From JAYSRU01 sp043720875 (GTDB lineage: Bacteria > Bacteroidota > Bacteroidia > Flavobacteriales_D > Crocinitomicaceae), in the NCBI GenBank assembly GCA_043720875.1, contig JAYSRU010000229.1, forward strand, positions 1-25,892: a DNA stretch of 25,892 nucleotides, written 5' to 3'. Within the stretch, counting starts at the first letter, position 1, and every line of letters starts with the position of its first letter. The notes under the pieces were generated by a model. That model was not told the DNA's origin. It made no database searches and saw only the letters and a program-made list of their open reading frames with translations. Shown here piece after piece: positions 16,798 to 22,884 of the stretch. The translations under genes and the position numbers were made by a program.

Positions 16798-16994
16798 AAA
16801 ATAAGATCTTTAACGAGTTGCATTAAGTTTGGAAATTCAAAGCTAGAACTTTCAACTTCGTTGTTTGGACACTCGAAAGAAGCCTTGTCGCATTTGTTTC
16901 GTGTGCATTCTTTTTGCGTTGAAAAACTGCTGTTTGCAGCCATGGCTACAACAACTCCGCCAATAAGAAAACCAAAAATGAGTTTGCGCTTCAT
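16794..16994 (-). CDS. Small Cys-containing exported protein
   Basis: 66 residues. MKRKLIFGFLIGGVVVAMAANS is a good signal peptide or anchor. The mature part has three Cys in KECTRNKCDKASFEC, then an acidic and hydrophobic tail ending in FPNLMQLVKDLIF. A -7-like TACATTCG lies 23 nt upstream (17024-17017, minus). The stop codon overlaps that of the convergent radical SAM gene by 4 nt. Unknown family, and short genes like this are uncertain. A link to the radical SAM enzyme as a modified peptide is conceivable, but the convergent orientation argues against a standard operon. Confidence 0.5.
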   Translation of the reverse strand: MKRKLIFGFLIGGVVVAMAANSSFSTQKECTRNKCDKASFECPNNEVESSSFEFPNLMQLVKDLIF

Positions 16995-17016
16995 AATTTT
17001 GAGTGTTAAATCGCTG

Positions 17017-17024
17017 CGAATGTA
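17017..17024 (-). promoter_or_regulatory. -7 box for the 66-aa protein
   Basis: TACATTCG on the minus strand, one mismatch to TAnnTTTG. No -33 TTG is seen. The rest of the 193-nt divergent gap holds nothing else I can identify apart from the opposite promoter at 17174. Confidence 0.4.
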
Positions 17025-17173
17025 TTAAATTATTGAATTACATGCTGTTAAATTATCAAAAAATAATATTTCAACACACTACTTAAAATTTCTGCGCGCT
17101 TACTGAGCCAATCTTATGGACTCATAATTTACTTTGTGTCTTTTAAAAGACCCGTTTCCAAGATAAGAAACCT

Positions 17174-17181
17174 TACCTTCG
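17174..17181 (+). promoter_or_regulatory. -7 box for the EamA transporter
   Basis: TACCTTCG, one mismatch to TAnnTTTG, 6 nt before the ATG at 17188, again implying an almost leaderless mRNA. Confidence 0.45.
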
Positions 17182-17187
17182 CCGCCT

Positions 17188-18108
17188 ATGAAAAGTGCAG
17201 TATCTCGTGTTTTTGCTTTGGCCTTACTTTCGGTTATCTGGGGAAGTTCTTTTATCTTAATGAAGCGCGCCTTGTTTACCACGGAGGCTATTCCAACTCC
17301 ACTATTGAATGGTGGCCAACTCGGTTCATTACGGATGTTTTTAGCTTCAATTGTACTTTTACCGGTTGCCATCTCCTACTTGAGAAAACTAGAAGTGAAA
17401 CCAAAAATTATCTCATTTGGTGTTGTTGCTATGTTTGGGAACTTTATCCCTGCATTCATCTTTGCCTATGCTGGAGCGCACATGCCTTCGTTTCTATCTG
17501 GCATGTTGAATAGTTTTACTCCGATTTTCACACTCATTGTTGGGTTGGTAATATTCAAACAAAAAACAAAAGCAAGTCAAATTCTTGGGTTGTTATTAGC
17601 CGTAATTGGTGTGACATTATTATTGTATTTTAAAGTGCAGCATCCAAACACAAAAGAAAGTTCTTGGATATTTCCAGCGTTGGTAGTTCTGGCTACTTTA
17701 ATGTATGGGATAAGCGTAAATACCATTAAATATAATTTGCAACAGTTCCCAAGTTTAGCCATTACAAGTATCGCGTTCAGTATTTCTTTCATCCCTGCCA
17801 CCATAGCTTGTTTTTACACAGGCGTTTTTCAAACGATTATGACTACCCCTCATGGCTACGAAGCTTTAGGGTATGCGGCGATACTAGCCATTGTTGGAAC
17901 GGCATTCTCTGTTTGGTTGTTCAACCGCATAATAGCCTACTCTTCTGCCTTATTCGCAAGCAGTGTAACCTACTTTATGCCTATTGTTGCAATCCTTCTG
18001 GGAACCATCGACGGAGAGTTAATTTTACCCATACAATTACTGGCAATGGGGATAATTATCGTCGGTGTATTAATTGCTAACGATATTTTGTTGAAAAGAC
18101 GTTCATAA
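17188..18108 (+). CDS. EamA/DMT-family transporter
   Basis: 306 residues with about ten hydrophobic helices in two EamA repeats. The first half has LLSVIWGSSFILMKRAL and AGAHMPSFLSGMLNSFTPIFTLIVGLVIFKQK. The second half has ATLMYGISVNTIKYNL and SSALFASSVTYFMPIVAILLG. Both end in the family's typical turn before the final helix, closing with LIANDILLKRRS. DMT transporters move small metabolites across the inner membrane; the substrate is unknown. The last 30 codons with the stop are repeated perfectly at 20297-20387, so an accessory operon has been inserted precisely behind this gene without damaging it. In the inferred ancestral order this gene lies directly upstream of rplU. Confidence 0.92.
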   Translation: MKSAVSRVFALALLSVIWGSSFILMKRALFTTEAIPTPLLNGGQLGSLRMFLASIVLLPVAISYLRKLEVKPKIISFGVVAMFGNFIPAFIFAYAGAHMPSFLSGMLNSFTPIFTLIVGLVIFKQKTKASQILGLLLAVIGVTLLLYFKVQHPNTKESSWIFPALVVLATLMYGISVNTIKYNLQQFPSLAITSIAFSISFIPATIACFYTGVFQTIMTTPHGYEALGYAAILAIVGTAFSVWLFNRIIAYSSALFASSVTYFMPIVAILLGTIDGELILPIQLLAMGIIIVGVLIANDILLKRRS

Positions 18109-18110
18109 TT
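18020..18110 (+). repeat. 91-bp perfect direct repeat, left copy (3' end of EamA gene)
   Basis: Identical over 91 of 91 bases to 20297-20387. It covers codons for the end of the transporter, its TAA stop and two further bases. Flanking bases differ on both sides of both copies. Confidence 0.97.
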
Positions 18111-18244
18111 TATTGGATTCATCCAGACTTGTTTAAACACAGGTAAAAACTTTACACTAGCAACTGTGATATAAATTGTCCATAAGTTAACAGTAGAATT
18201 TACTAATAAAAACACAATCATATAATTTGATGAATAGATTTTCA

Positions 18245-18273
18245 TTGATTGGATTGAATTACCGTTATATTTA
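18245..18273 (+). promoter_or_regulatory. Candidate promoter of the islet operon
   Basis: TTG (18245-18247), an 18-nt spacer and TATATTTA (18266-18273), one mismatch to TAnnTTTG, 36 nt before the first gene. It lies inside the islet, so the operon would carry its own promoter. Confidence 0.4.
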
Positions 18274-18309
18274 GTTACATTTATATCTAAATATATTTAT
18301 TCGGCAATA

Positions 18310-19350
18310 ATGAAAAAGATTTATCACGAAGAAAGATTCAAAAAATATAATTTAAAGAAAAGTATAAAAGGAAACAAAAAGAAACGATTCAAAAAATACG
18401 TTCCACTTATGGCTTCTTACAAAGATTCAATAAATATTATTCGACCGGAAATCTTAGCACCAGAGGATTTCAGGTTAATTGAAAATACAGATGAATGTTT
18501 GAAGTTTTTCAATAAAATTAGACATTATGACAGTCGTAGCAATATTAAAGGTAATAAATTCGTGAAATGCAGTTTAAGCAATGTCAAGTTCATTGATTAC
18601 GGAGCAATTGCTATTTTTACAGCAATCAGTGACAATCATAATTTAAAGAAAATTGGATTGCGAACTGTTTTTCCAAAAGATAAGAGTTGTCAGCAATTCT
18701 TTTACAATTCAGGATTGCTAAGTCGATTTTTTGATAGCAACGGTAATAGAATTAAAAATAAATCCAATTCCAGTGTTATGGTTTTTGAATCGGGGAAAGG
18801 AAAACTCCTTGTTTCTGATATAAAATCAATGTCAAACATAATTAAAAAAAGCGCAAAACATTTGACAAAAACTGATGCTTATTGCTTACCAATAAACTCA
18901 ATGCTTAAAGAAATATGTGGCAATTCAATTGAATGGGGGAAATCTTCAAAACAATGGTTGTTCGGACTTAAATTTGAAGATGACAAAATTATATTTAATG
19001 TCACAGATGTTGGAAAAGGAATCTTAAAGACTTTGAATATCAAATTCAACAAAACTTTTCGAGACAAACTATCTTCTAAATCGGATCTTGAAATTTTAAA
19101 CGGTGCATTTGAAAAAAAATACAATTCAAATACACATGAAATAAATAGAAACAAAGGCTTGCCGTCGATTAGATACAATTTCAAGTCAGGAAACATTAAA
19201 AACCTTGTTGTTTTGACAAATAATGTAATTTTGCATTTTGAAAATAATTCTCAGTCAAGAACGTTATCGAACAACGGTTCTTATTTGAGAGGAACGTATT
19301 ATCAATGGGAAATGGATTTAGAGTGTATGAACAAAATTTATAATAAATAA
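18310..19350 (+). CDS. GHKL-type ATPase with STAS-like N-terminal region
   Basis: 346 residues. A very basic N-terminus (residues 1-33, RFKKY twice) precedes a STAS-like segment (about 83-135: CSLSNVKFIDYGAIAIFTAIS). A GHKL (HSP90/histidine-kinase) ATP-binding domain follows: N-box LKEICGNSIEWG with Glu201 and Asn205, G1 box DVGKGI (233-238), G2-like NKGLPSIR (281-288) and a closing LRGTYYQWEM. No histidine phosphoacceptor or sensor domain is present, so it is not a classical sensor kinase; it resembles anti-sigma/partner-switch kinases or ATP-dependent switches. It is followed after one base by the STAS-like gene. Function is unknown; defence or stress signalling is inferred only from island location and partner type. 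Confidence 0.8.
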   Translation: MKKIYHEERFKKYNLKKSIKGNKKKRFKKYVPLMASYKDSINIIRPEILAPEDFRLIENTDECLKFFNKIRHYDSRSNIKGNKFVKCSLSNVKFIDYGAIAIFTAISDNHNLKKIGLRTVFPKDKSCQQFFYNSGLLSRFFDSNGNRIKNKSNSSVMVFESGKGKLLVSDIKSMSNIIKKSAKHLTKTDAYCLPINSMLKEICGNSIEWGKSSKQWLFGLKFEDDKIIFNVTDVGKGILKTLNIKFNKTFRDKLSSKSDLEILNGAFEKKYNSNTHEINRNKGLPSIRYNFKSGNIKNLVVLTNNVILHFENNSQSRTLSNNGSYLRGTYYQWEMDLECMNKIYNK

Positions 19351-19351
19351 T

Positions 19352-19774
19352 ATGAGTCTAAGCATCTTACATGATTTTAGCGAATATACCGGTTTGCGAT
19401 ACTGCAGCATAAGTGAGAATTCAGGAGAAGAGTTCTACCACGAAATATTGAATAAAGCATTTTACGATGCTATTTCAAACGATGTCAAATTAACAATTGA
19501 TTTGGACAACACTGCTGGGTACTCCCCATCCTTTATTGATGAAGCTTTTGGAAATTTGATTTACGATTTTTCTCTCGAATTAGTAAAAAACAATCTTGTC
19601 ATAATTTCACTTCAAGAGCCACATTGGCTTGAAATGTTAACAAACGAAACATATAAACTTTGGGAAGAAAGAAGACAAAAGAAATCCTTTCCAAAAATCA
19701 CTAAAGACCATAATGCATGGTATAGAAGAACAGCAGAAGGTAAATTCGAATGCAAAAAATGGCTATATATTTAA
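19352..19774 (+). CDS. STAS-like (DUF4325) protein
   Basis: 140 residues. It shows the DUF4325 pattern: DFSEYTGLRY (8-17), SGEEFYHEIL (24-33) and VKLTIDLDNTAGYSPSFIDEAFGNL (about 45-69), with the conserved D-D-GY-SF-EAFG residues. The tail is charged and ends KKWLYI. STAS domains partner with GHKL kinases in switches such as SpoIIAA/SpoIIAB, and pairing of a GHKL ATPase with DUF4325 recurs on mobile islands in my recollection. It starts one base after the ATPase stop (TAATATG), which implies co-translation and a fixed stoichiometry. No phosphorylatable Ser can be assigned with certainty. Confidence 0.8.
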   Translation: MSLSILHDFSEYTGLRYCSISENSGEEFYHEILNKAFYDAISNDVKLTIDLDNTAGYSPSFIDEAFGNLIYDFSLELVKNNLVIISLQEPHWLEMLTNETYKLWEERRQKKSFPKITKDHNAWYRRTAEGKFECKKWLYI

Positions 19775-19775
19775 T

Positions 19776-20258
19776 ATGTGCTTCTGTGGAATAGACATGT
19801 CTAACATCATTGATGTAGCCAGCATAATAGTAAATATTTTACTAACTTATTATATTGTTAATACCTTACAAGAAAAGGTGGGGAATAAGCGTATTCAAAA
19901 AAATTACTATCTTGATGAAACTCGTGAAATTCAAAAAGAATATAAAACGTTTATTGCTAAGCTAACTAATGATTCGATTAAAGCAAGTGAAGTCATGGAA
20001 TGGTTTAAATCATTCACAATAAAATCGAATGATTTATTAGAAGAAATCGGTGACTTATACTCAATAGACAAGAATTCATTGCATCCCATACTAGTCAATT
20101 TACGAAAATTGATTGATGACATGCCCGATTTTCAACAGAATTTTAATAAAAAAAGTTATTGGAAATTAGCTGCTCATTCAAGAAATCAGATAATTGAATT
20201 TCAAAAAAATAAAAATACTATATTTAGCAATATACTGATGAGTATTAATAATAAATGA
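19776..20258 (+). CDS. Single-pass membrane protein, third gene of the islet operon
   Basis: 160 residues from the ATG at 19776, chosen because it repeats the TAATATG junction seen at the previous gene boundary; a second ATG at 19797 is possible, and the frame is open further upstream inside the STAS-like gene. One hydrophobic helix near the N-terminus (DVASIIVNILLTYYIVNTL, about 13-31) precedes a ~125-residue charged, helical, probably coiled-coil cytoplasmic region (LQEKVGNKRIQKN; LDETREIQKEYKTFIAKL; SRNQIIEFQKNKNTIF). No known domain is recognised. As the only membrane component of the operon it is a candidate effector or anchor controlled by the ATPase/STAS pair (inference). Confidence 0.7.
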   Translation: MCFCGIDMSNIIDVASIIVNILLTYYIVNTLQEKVGNKRIQKNYYLDETREIQKEYKTFIAKLTNDSIKASEVMEWFKSFTIKSNDLLEEIGDLYSIDKNSLHPILVNLRKLIDDMPDFQQNFNKKSYWKLAAHSRNQIIEFQKNKNTIFSNILMSINNK

Positions 20259-20296
20259 TCATAATCGAAGGAATAAAAATAGTGATTAACCTTCTA

Positions 20297-20387
20297 TAAT
20301 TTTACCCATACAATTACTGGCAATGGGGATAATTATCGTCGGTGTATTAATTGCTAACGATATTTTGTTGAAAAGACGTTCATAATT
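20297..20387 (+). repeat. 91-bp perfect direct repeat, right copy
   Basis: Identical to 18020-18110. Here it is a non-functional copy of the transporter's end, but it supplies the region just upstream of the rplU -7 box, including the place where a -33 element would sit. Confidence 0.97.
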
Positions 20388-20399
20388 GAAATAAAATAG

Positions 20400-20407
20400 T
20401 ATCTTTG
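20400..20407 (+). promoter_or_regulatory. -7 box for rplU-rpmA
   Basis: TATCTTTG followed by CAA, a perfect TAnnTTTG match, 25 nt before the rplU ATG. A GTT at 20378-20380 lies at -33 distance, inside the 91-bp repeat. Confidence 0.7.
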
Positions 20408-20432
20408 CAACCTAATTTTTAATAAAATAGCT

Positions 20433-20744
20433 ATGTACGCAATTGTAGAGATAGCAGGGCAGCAGTTTAAAGTGCAAAAAGACCAAAAGGTTTATGTACA
20501 CCGTTTGAACGCAGAAAAAGGAGCAAAATTGTCATTTGACAAGGTTCTTTTGATCGAAGACGGAGGTAAAATAAACATTGGCGCCCCAGCTATAACAGGA
20601 GCTTCGGTTTCTGTAGAGGTCCTAGACCATGTAAAAGGTGATAAAGTAATCGTTTTCCGTAAAAAGAGACGTAAAGGTTACAGAAAGTTGAACGGTCACC
20701 GTCAATCTTTCACACAAATTTCAATCACTGGAATTAAAGCGTAA
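20433..20744 (+). CDS. rplU: 50S ribosomal protein L21
   Basis: 103 residues, full length. MYAIVEIAGQQFKVQKDQKVYVHRL is the typical L21 opening, and KKRRKGYRKLNGHRQSFTQISITGI is the conserved basic C-terminal rRNA-binding signature. It is encoded 41 nt upstream of rpmA, the usual pairing, and transcribed from the promoter whose -7 box lies at 20400. Confidence 0.98.
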   Translation: MYAIVEIAGQQFKVQKDQKVYVHRLNAEKGAKLSFDKVLLIEDGGKINIGAPAITGASVSVEVLDHVKGDKVIVFRKKRRKGYRKLNGHRQSFTQISITGIKA

Positions 20745-20785
20745 ATGTTAAACTTGCCGAAAGTTTTGGCATAAAGTAAAAGAAA

Positions 20786-21055
20786 ATGGCACATAAAAAA
20801 GGAGCTGGTAGTTCGAAAAACGGACGTGAATCTCAAAGCAAACGCTTAGGCGTGAAAATTTTTGGTGGTCAAGCTGCAATTGCAGGTAACATCATTATTC
20901 GTCAACGTGGAACACAACACCACCCAGGCACAAACGTAGGTATCGGTAAAGATCATACTTTGTTTGCTTTGGTAGATGGTACTGTAGAATTCCGTCGTAA
21001 GAAAGAAAACAGATCTTTTGTATCAATAGTTCCTTTTGAAACTACTGAAGCTTAA
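20786..21055 (+). CDS. rpmA: 50S ribosomal protein L27
   Basis: 89 residues, beginning directly with MAHKKGAGSSKNGRESQSKRLG. The N-terminus that reaches the peptidyl-transferase centre is therefore made without the cleavable extension known from Firmicutes. GTQHHPGTNVGIGKDHTLFALVDGTVEF is the family's core. It is the last gene of the rplU-rpmA unit; a strong bidirectional terminator follows the stop. Confidence 0.98.
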   Translation: MAHKKGAGSSKNGRESQSKRLGVKIFGGQAAIAGNIIIRQRGTQHHPGTNVGIGKDHTLFALVDGTVEFRRKKENRSFVSIVPFETTEA

Positions 21056-21065
21056 GAGTTTTATA

Positions 21066-21107
21066 GCATAAAAAAACCCCTCGAAATTTCGAGGGGTTTT
21101 TTTATGC
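21066..21107. terminator. Bidirectional terminator, 42-nt perfect palindrome
   Basis: Two 21-nt arms are exactly complementary (centre between 21086 and 21087): a CCCCTCGAAA / TTTCGAGGGG core flanked by A7 and T7. It has U-tracts in both directions and serves rpmA (plus) and the CotH-family gene (minus). Confidence 0.9.
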
Positions 21108-21126
21108 CTTAGATTTTTAGCTAACC

Positions 21127-22635
21127 TTATTGTTTTACAATTTTTATTGTTTGAGAAAGGTTGTCTTTCTGAATCTGTACAAAGTAAATGCCTTCTGTTA
21201 CCATGAGTTCAATTTTATTATCGGCCAAGGTAAATTGAACGGATTTACCTTGCAGATCTACAATGTTAACTAACGAGCCTTCCTGAAGATTTTCAATTAC
21301 AAAACTGTTGGAGAACGGATTTGGATAAACTACACCGTTAAGCACATTATCATCCGTTATGCTTAACGAACAATTAACGATGCCCTGAAGGTAATTATAA
21401 CGCGCCGTTACAAATGACTTTAAACCATAAAGTGTTGACGAGCTCATTCCGCCAGATACAACAGTATTCGAAACAATATCTTGATCGAACTGAGCATTAG
21501 AGTATTGTTTTAAGTTATCTGCGTATACATGTGTTTGAATTAATGTTTTCAATCCATCAAGTTTTGGGTCTAAATAGGTGTTGTTAAAAAATTGATCCAT
21601 CATCCAACACATTTCTAATAAATATTCTGCGTAAAGCGTTGGGTTATTAAACATATTTTGAATCAACGGTCGATTGGGTCCAACATAATTTGGAGCTAGT
21701 TGGGTCATGTCTGAAATACCAGCAGAACCGTTATAAGATCCAAATGTTTCATTACCATCCCATTTGATCCATTCCCACCTCATGTTCAAACTATCGTGGT
21801 AGATGTAATAGTTTCGCGCACTATGCTGATAAGTGTCTAAACTTGAAAATAATACATCCGCCGCTACAGATCTCATAAACGTTGTCTTGTTTATTTTACT
21901 CGCGAAATTATTTCCAAAATCTGTGCTATTTGAGTTATTAATAAAATCGATAAATTGTAACAAATCCGACCAATCATTTAAGGTTTCGTTTGTTTTTAGT
22001 TCATACCTTGTACTGTATGCGGATTGTGTTGCTCCATAATATTTTAAATCTGCTGAGGCTGGAACTGGGCCAGTCGCGTCACCCGCTTTAAACAAATTAC
22101 CGCCGGTATGCGCGAAATTATCTTGTAGAAATTCTTCGTCTACTTGTTCTACGAATGTATAAAATCCCCAGAAAGTGTTATTCATGTATACATTACAATA
22201 ATTAATGCGTGGTGATTGAATCCCAGCTTGTCTGCACAGGTCCATAAATACTTTATCGCGCATGAAAGTTGGATCGTGAAAATTATTGTTGAAATTCAAC
22301 TTTTTCATGCCATCATATTTTTGACCAGAAACAAAATCATTGAAATCTACTTTAAATGACTTTTTCGTTCCAGGATGTCCATAACTTGAATTACCCTTTA
22401 AACGAATGGCGATATTATCAAAATGGTGAACGCCTGTGTTATCCGTAATGTCCATAGCAGAAGCAACCATATCTGTTTCTGTGCTATAATTTGCGACCAA
22501 ACTATCCCAAAATCCAATTTGAGTAAAGGTTAAACGCACTTCGGTTACCTGATCCGTTCCAAAAACAACATCACCAGATGTTTGTGCTGCAATACCAATT
22601 GGTAACCCAATTAGCAGAAGTAGTAAGTTTTTCAT
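21127..22635 (-). CDS. CotH-kinase-family secreted protein with T9SS C-terminal sorting domain
   Basis: 502 residues from the ATG at 22635. A longer frame begins at 22680, inside the promoter-like motif, and lacks a signal peptide at its start; 22635 gives MKNLLLLLIGLPIGIAAQ. The CotH-type kinase fold is seen in IRLKGNSSYGHPGTKKSFKV, YDGMKKLNFNNNFHDPTFMRDK, YMNNTFWGFYTFVEQVDEEFL and WIKWDGNETFG, the last being the usual metal-binding Asp-Gly-Asn motif. CotH proteins phosphorylate secreted proteins in spores and effectors. A type A T9SS sorting domain closes the protein (NGVVYPNPFSNSFVIENL...GIYFVQIQKDNLSQTIKIVKQ), so export across the outer membrane is expected. Its leader shares an ECF-like motif with the sigma gene at 1331-1897. 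Confidence 0.9.
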   Translation of the reverse strand: MKNLLLLLIGLPIGIAAQTSGDVVFGTDQVTEVRLTFTQIGFWDSLVANYSTETDMVASAMDITDNTGVHHFDNIAIRLKGNSSYGHPGTKKSFKVDFNDFVSGQKYDGMKKLNFNNNFHDPTFMRDKVFMDLCRQAGIQSPRINYCNVYMNNTFWGFYTFVEQVDEEFLQDNFAHTGGNLFKAGDATGPVPASADLKYYGATQSAYSTRYELKTNETLNDWSDLLQFIDFINNSNSTDFGNNFASKINKTTFMRSVAADVLFSSLDTYQHSARNYYIYHDSLNMRWEWIKWDGNETFGSYNGSAGISDMTQLAPNYVGPNRPLIQNMFNNPTLYAEYLLEMCWMMDQFFNNTYLDPKLDGLKTLIQTHVYADNLKQYSNAQFDQDIVSNTVVSGGMSSSTLYGLKSFVTARYNYLQGIVNCSLSITDDNVLNGVVYPNPFSNSFVIENLQEGSLVNIVDLQGKSVQFTLADNKIELMVTEGIYFVQIQKDNLSQTIKIVKQ

Positions 22636-22671
22636 AGTCTCTAGCTTATTTAGACAACATAGTCTATTCAT

Positions 22672-22702
22672 AAGATGCAACTTGATTAATAAAGGTTGGG
22701 TT
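22672..22702 (-). promoter_or_regulatory. Two-block ECF-like promoter motif upstream of the CotH-family gene
   Basis: Minus strand AACCCAACCTTT (22702-22691), 10 nt, TTGCATCTT (22680-22672), 36 nt before the ATG. The blocks and spacing equal those at 1922-1952. Because the motif lies over the alternative upstream start, it supports the 22635 start. Confidence 0.55.
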
Positions 22703-22826
22703 TAGTATTACAATTTTATACCTTCGAAGATACGAATTTAATTAAAATCCCCCCTGCTCTTTACTTTGGCACTATTCTGTGGGTAAAAATCGGCTCAGCA
22801 TTTGACTTACACACAATTTTTAGATG

Positions 22827-22853
22827 TTGATCCGATTTCATTTTTTACATTTA
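22827..22853 (+). promoter_or_regulatory. Candidate promoter of the 430-aa gene and udk chain
   Basis: TTG (22827-22829), a 16-nt spacer and TACATTTA (22846-22853), one mismatch at the -7 box, 31 nt before the ATG. Confidence 0.35.
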
Positions 22854-22884
22854 CATCACAATAAATAAATTACACCAATTAGTT

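Larger units (their letters stand above)
18111..20387 (+). mobile_element. Inserted 2,277-bp islet with a three-gene operon
   Basis: The unique part (18111-20296) plus one copy of the 91-bp repeat forms a unit whose removal rejoins the EamA gene to the rplU promoter. It holds only the ATPase, STAS-like and membrane-protein genes; no integrase, transposase or terminal inverted repeat is visible. It is clearly more AT-rich than its neighbours. The 200 nt before its first gene contain a candidate promoter but no other gene. Confidence 0.85.

Noticed and set aside
17136..17513. Plus-strand 125-codon frame overlapping the EamA start
   Set aside because: Out-of-frame shadow of the transporter, with Cys/Trp-rich composition and no support.
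20259..20296. Terminator after the islet operon (GAAGG/CCTTC)
   Set aside because: Only a 5-bp stem with a long loop and no T tract.
18020..20387. 91-bp repeat as a simple tandem duplication or IS target-site duplication
   Set aside because: The copies are 2.2 kb apart around foreign-looking genes, and target-site duplications are usually 2-14 bp; no transposase or terminal inverted repeat is present.
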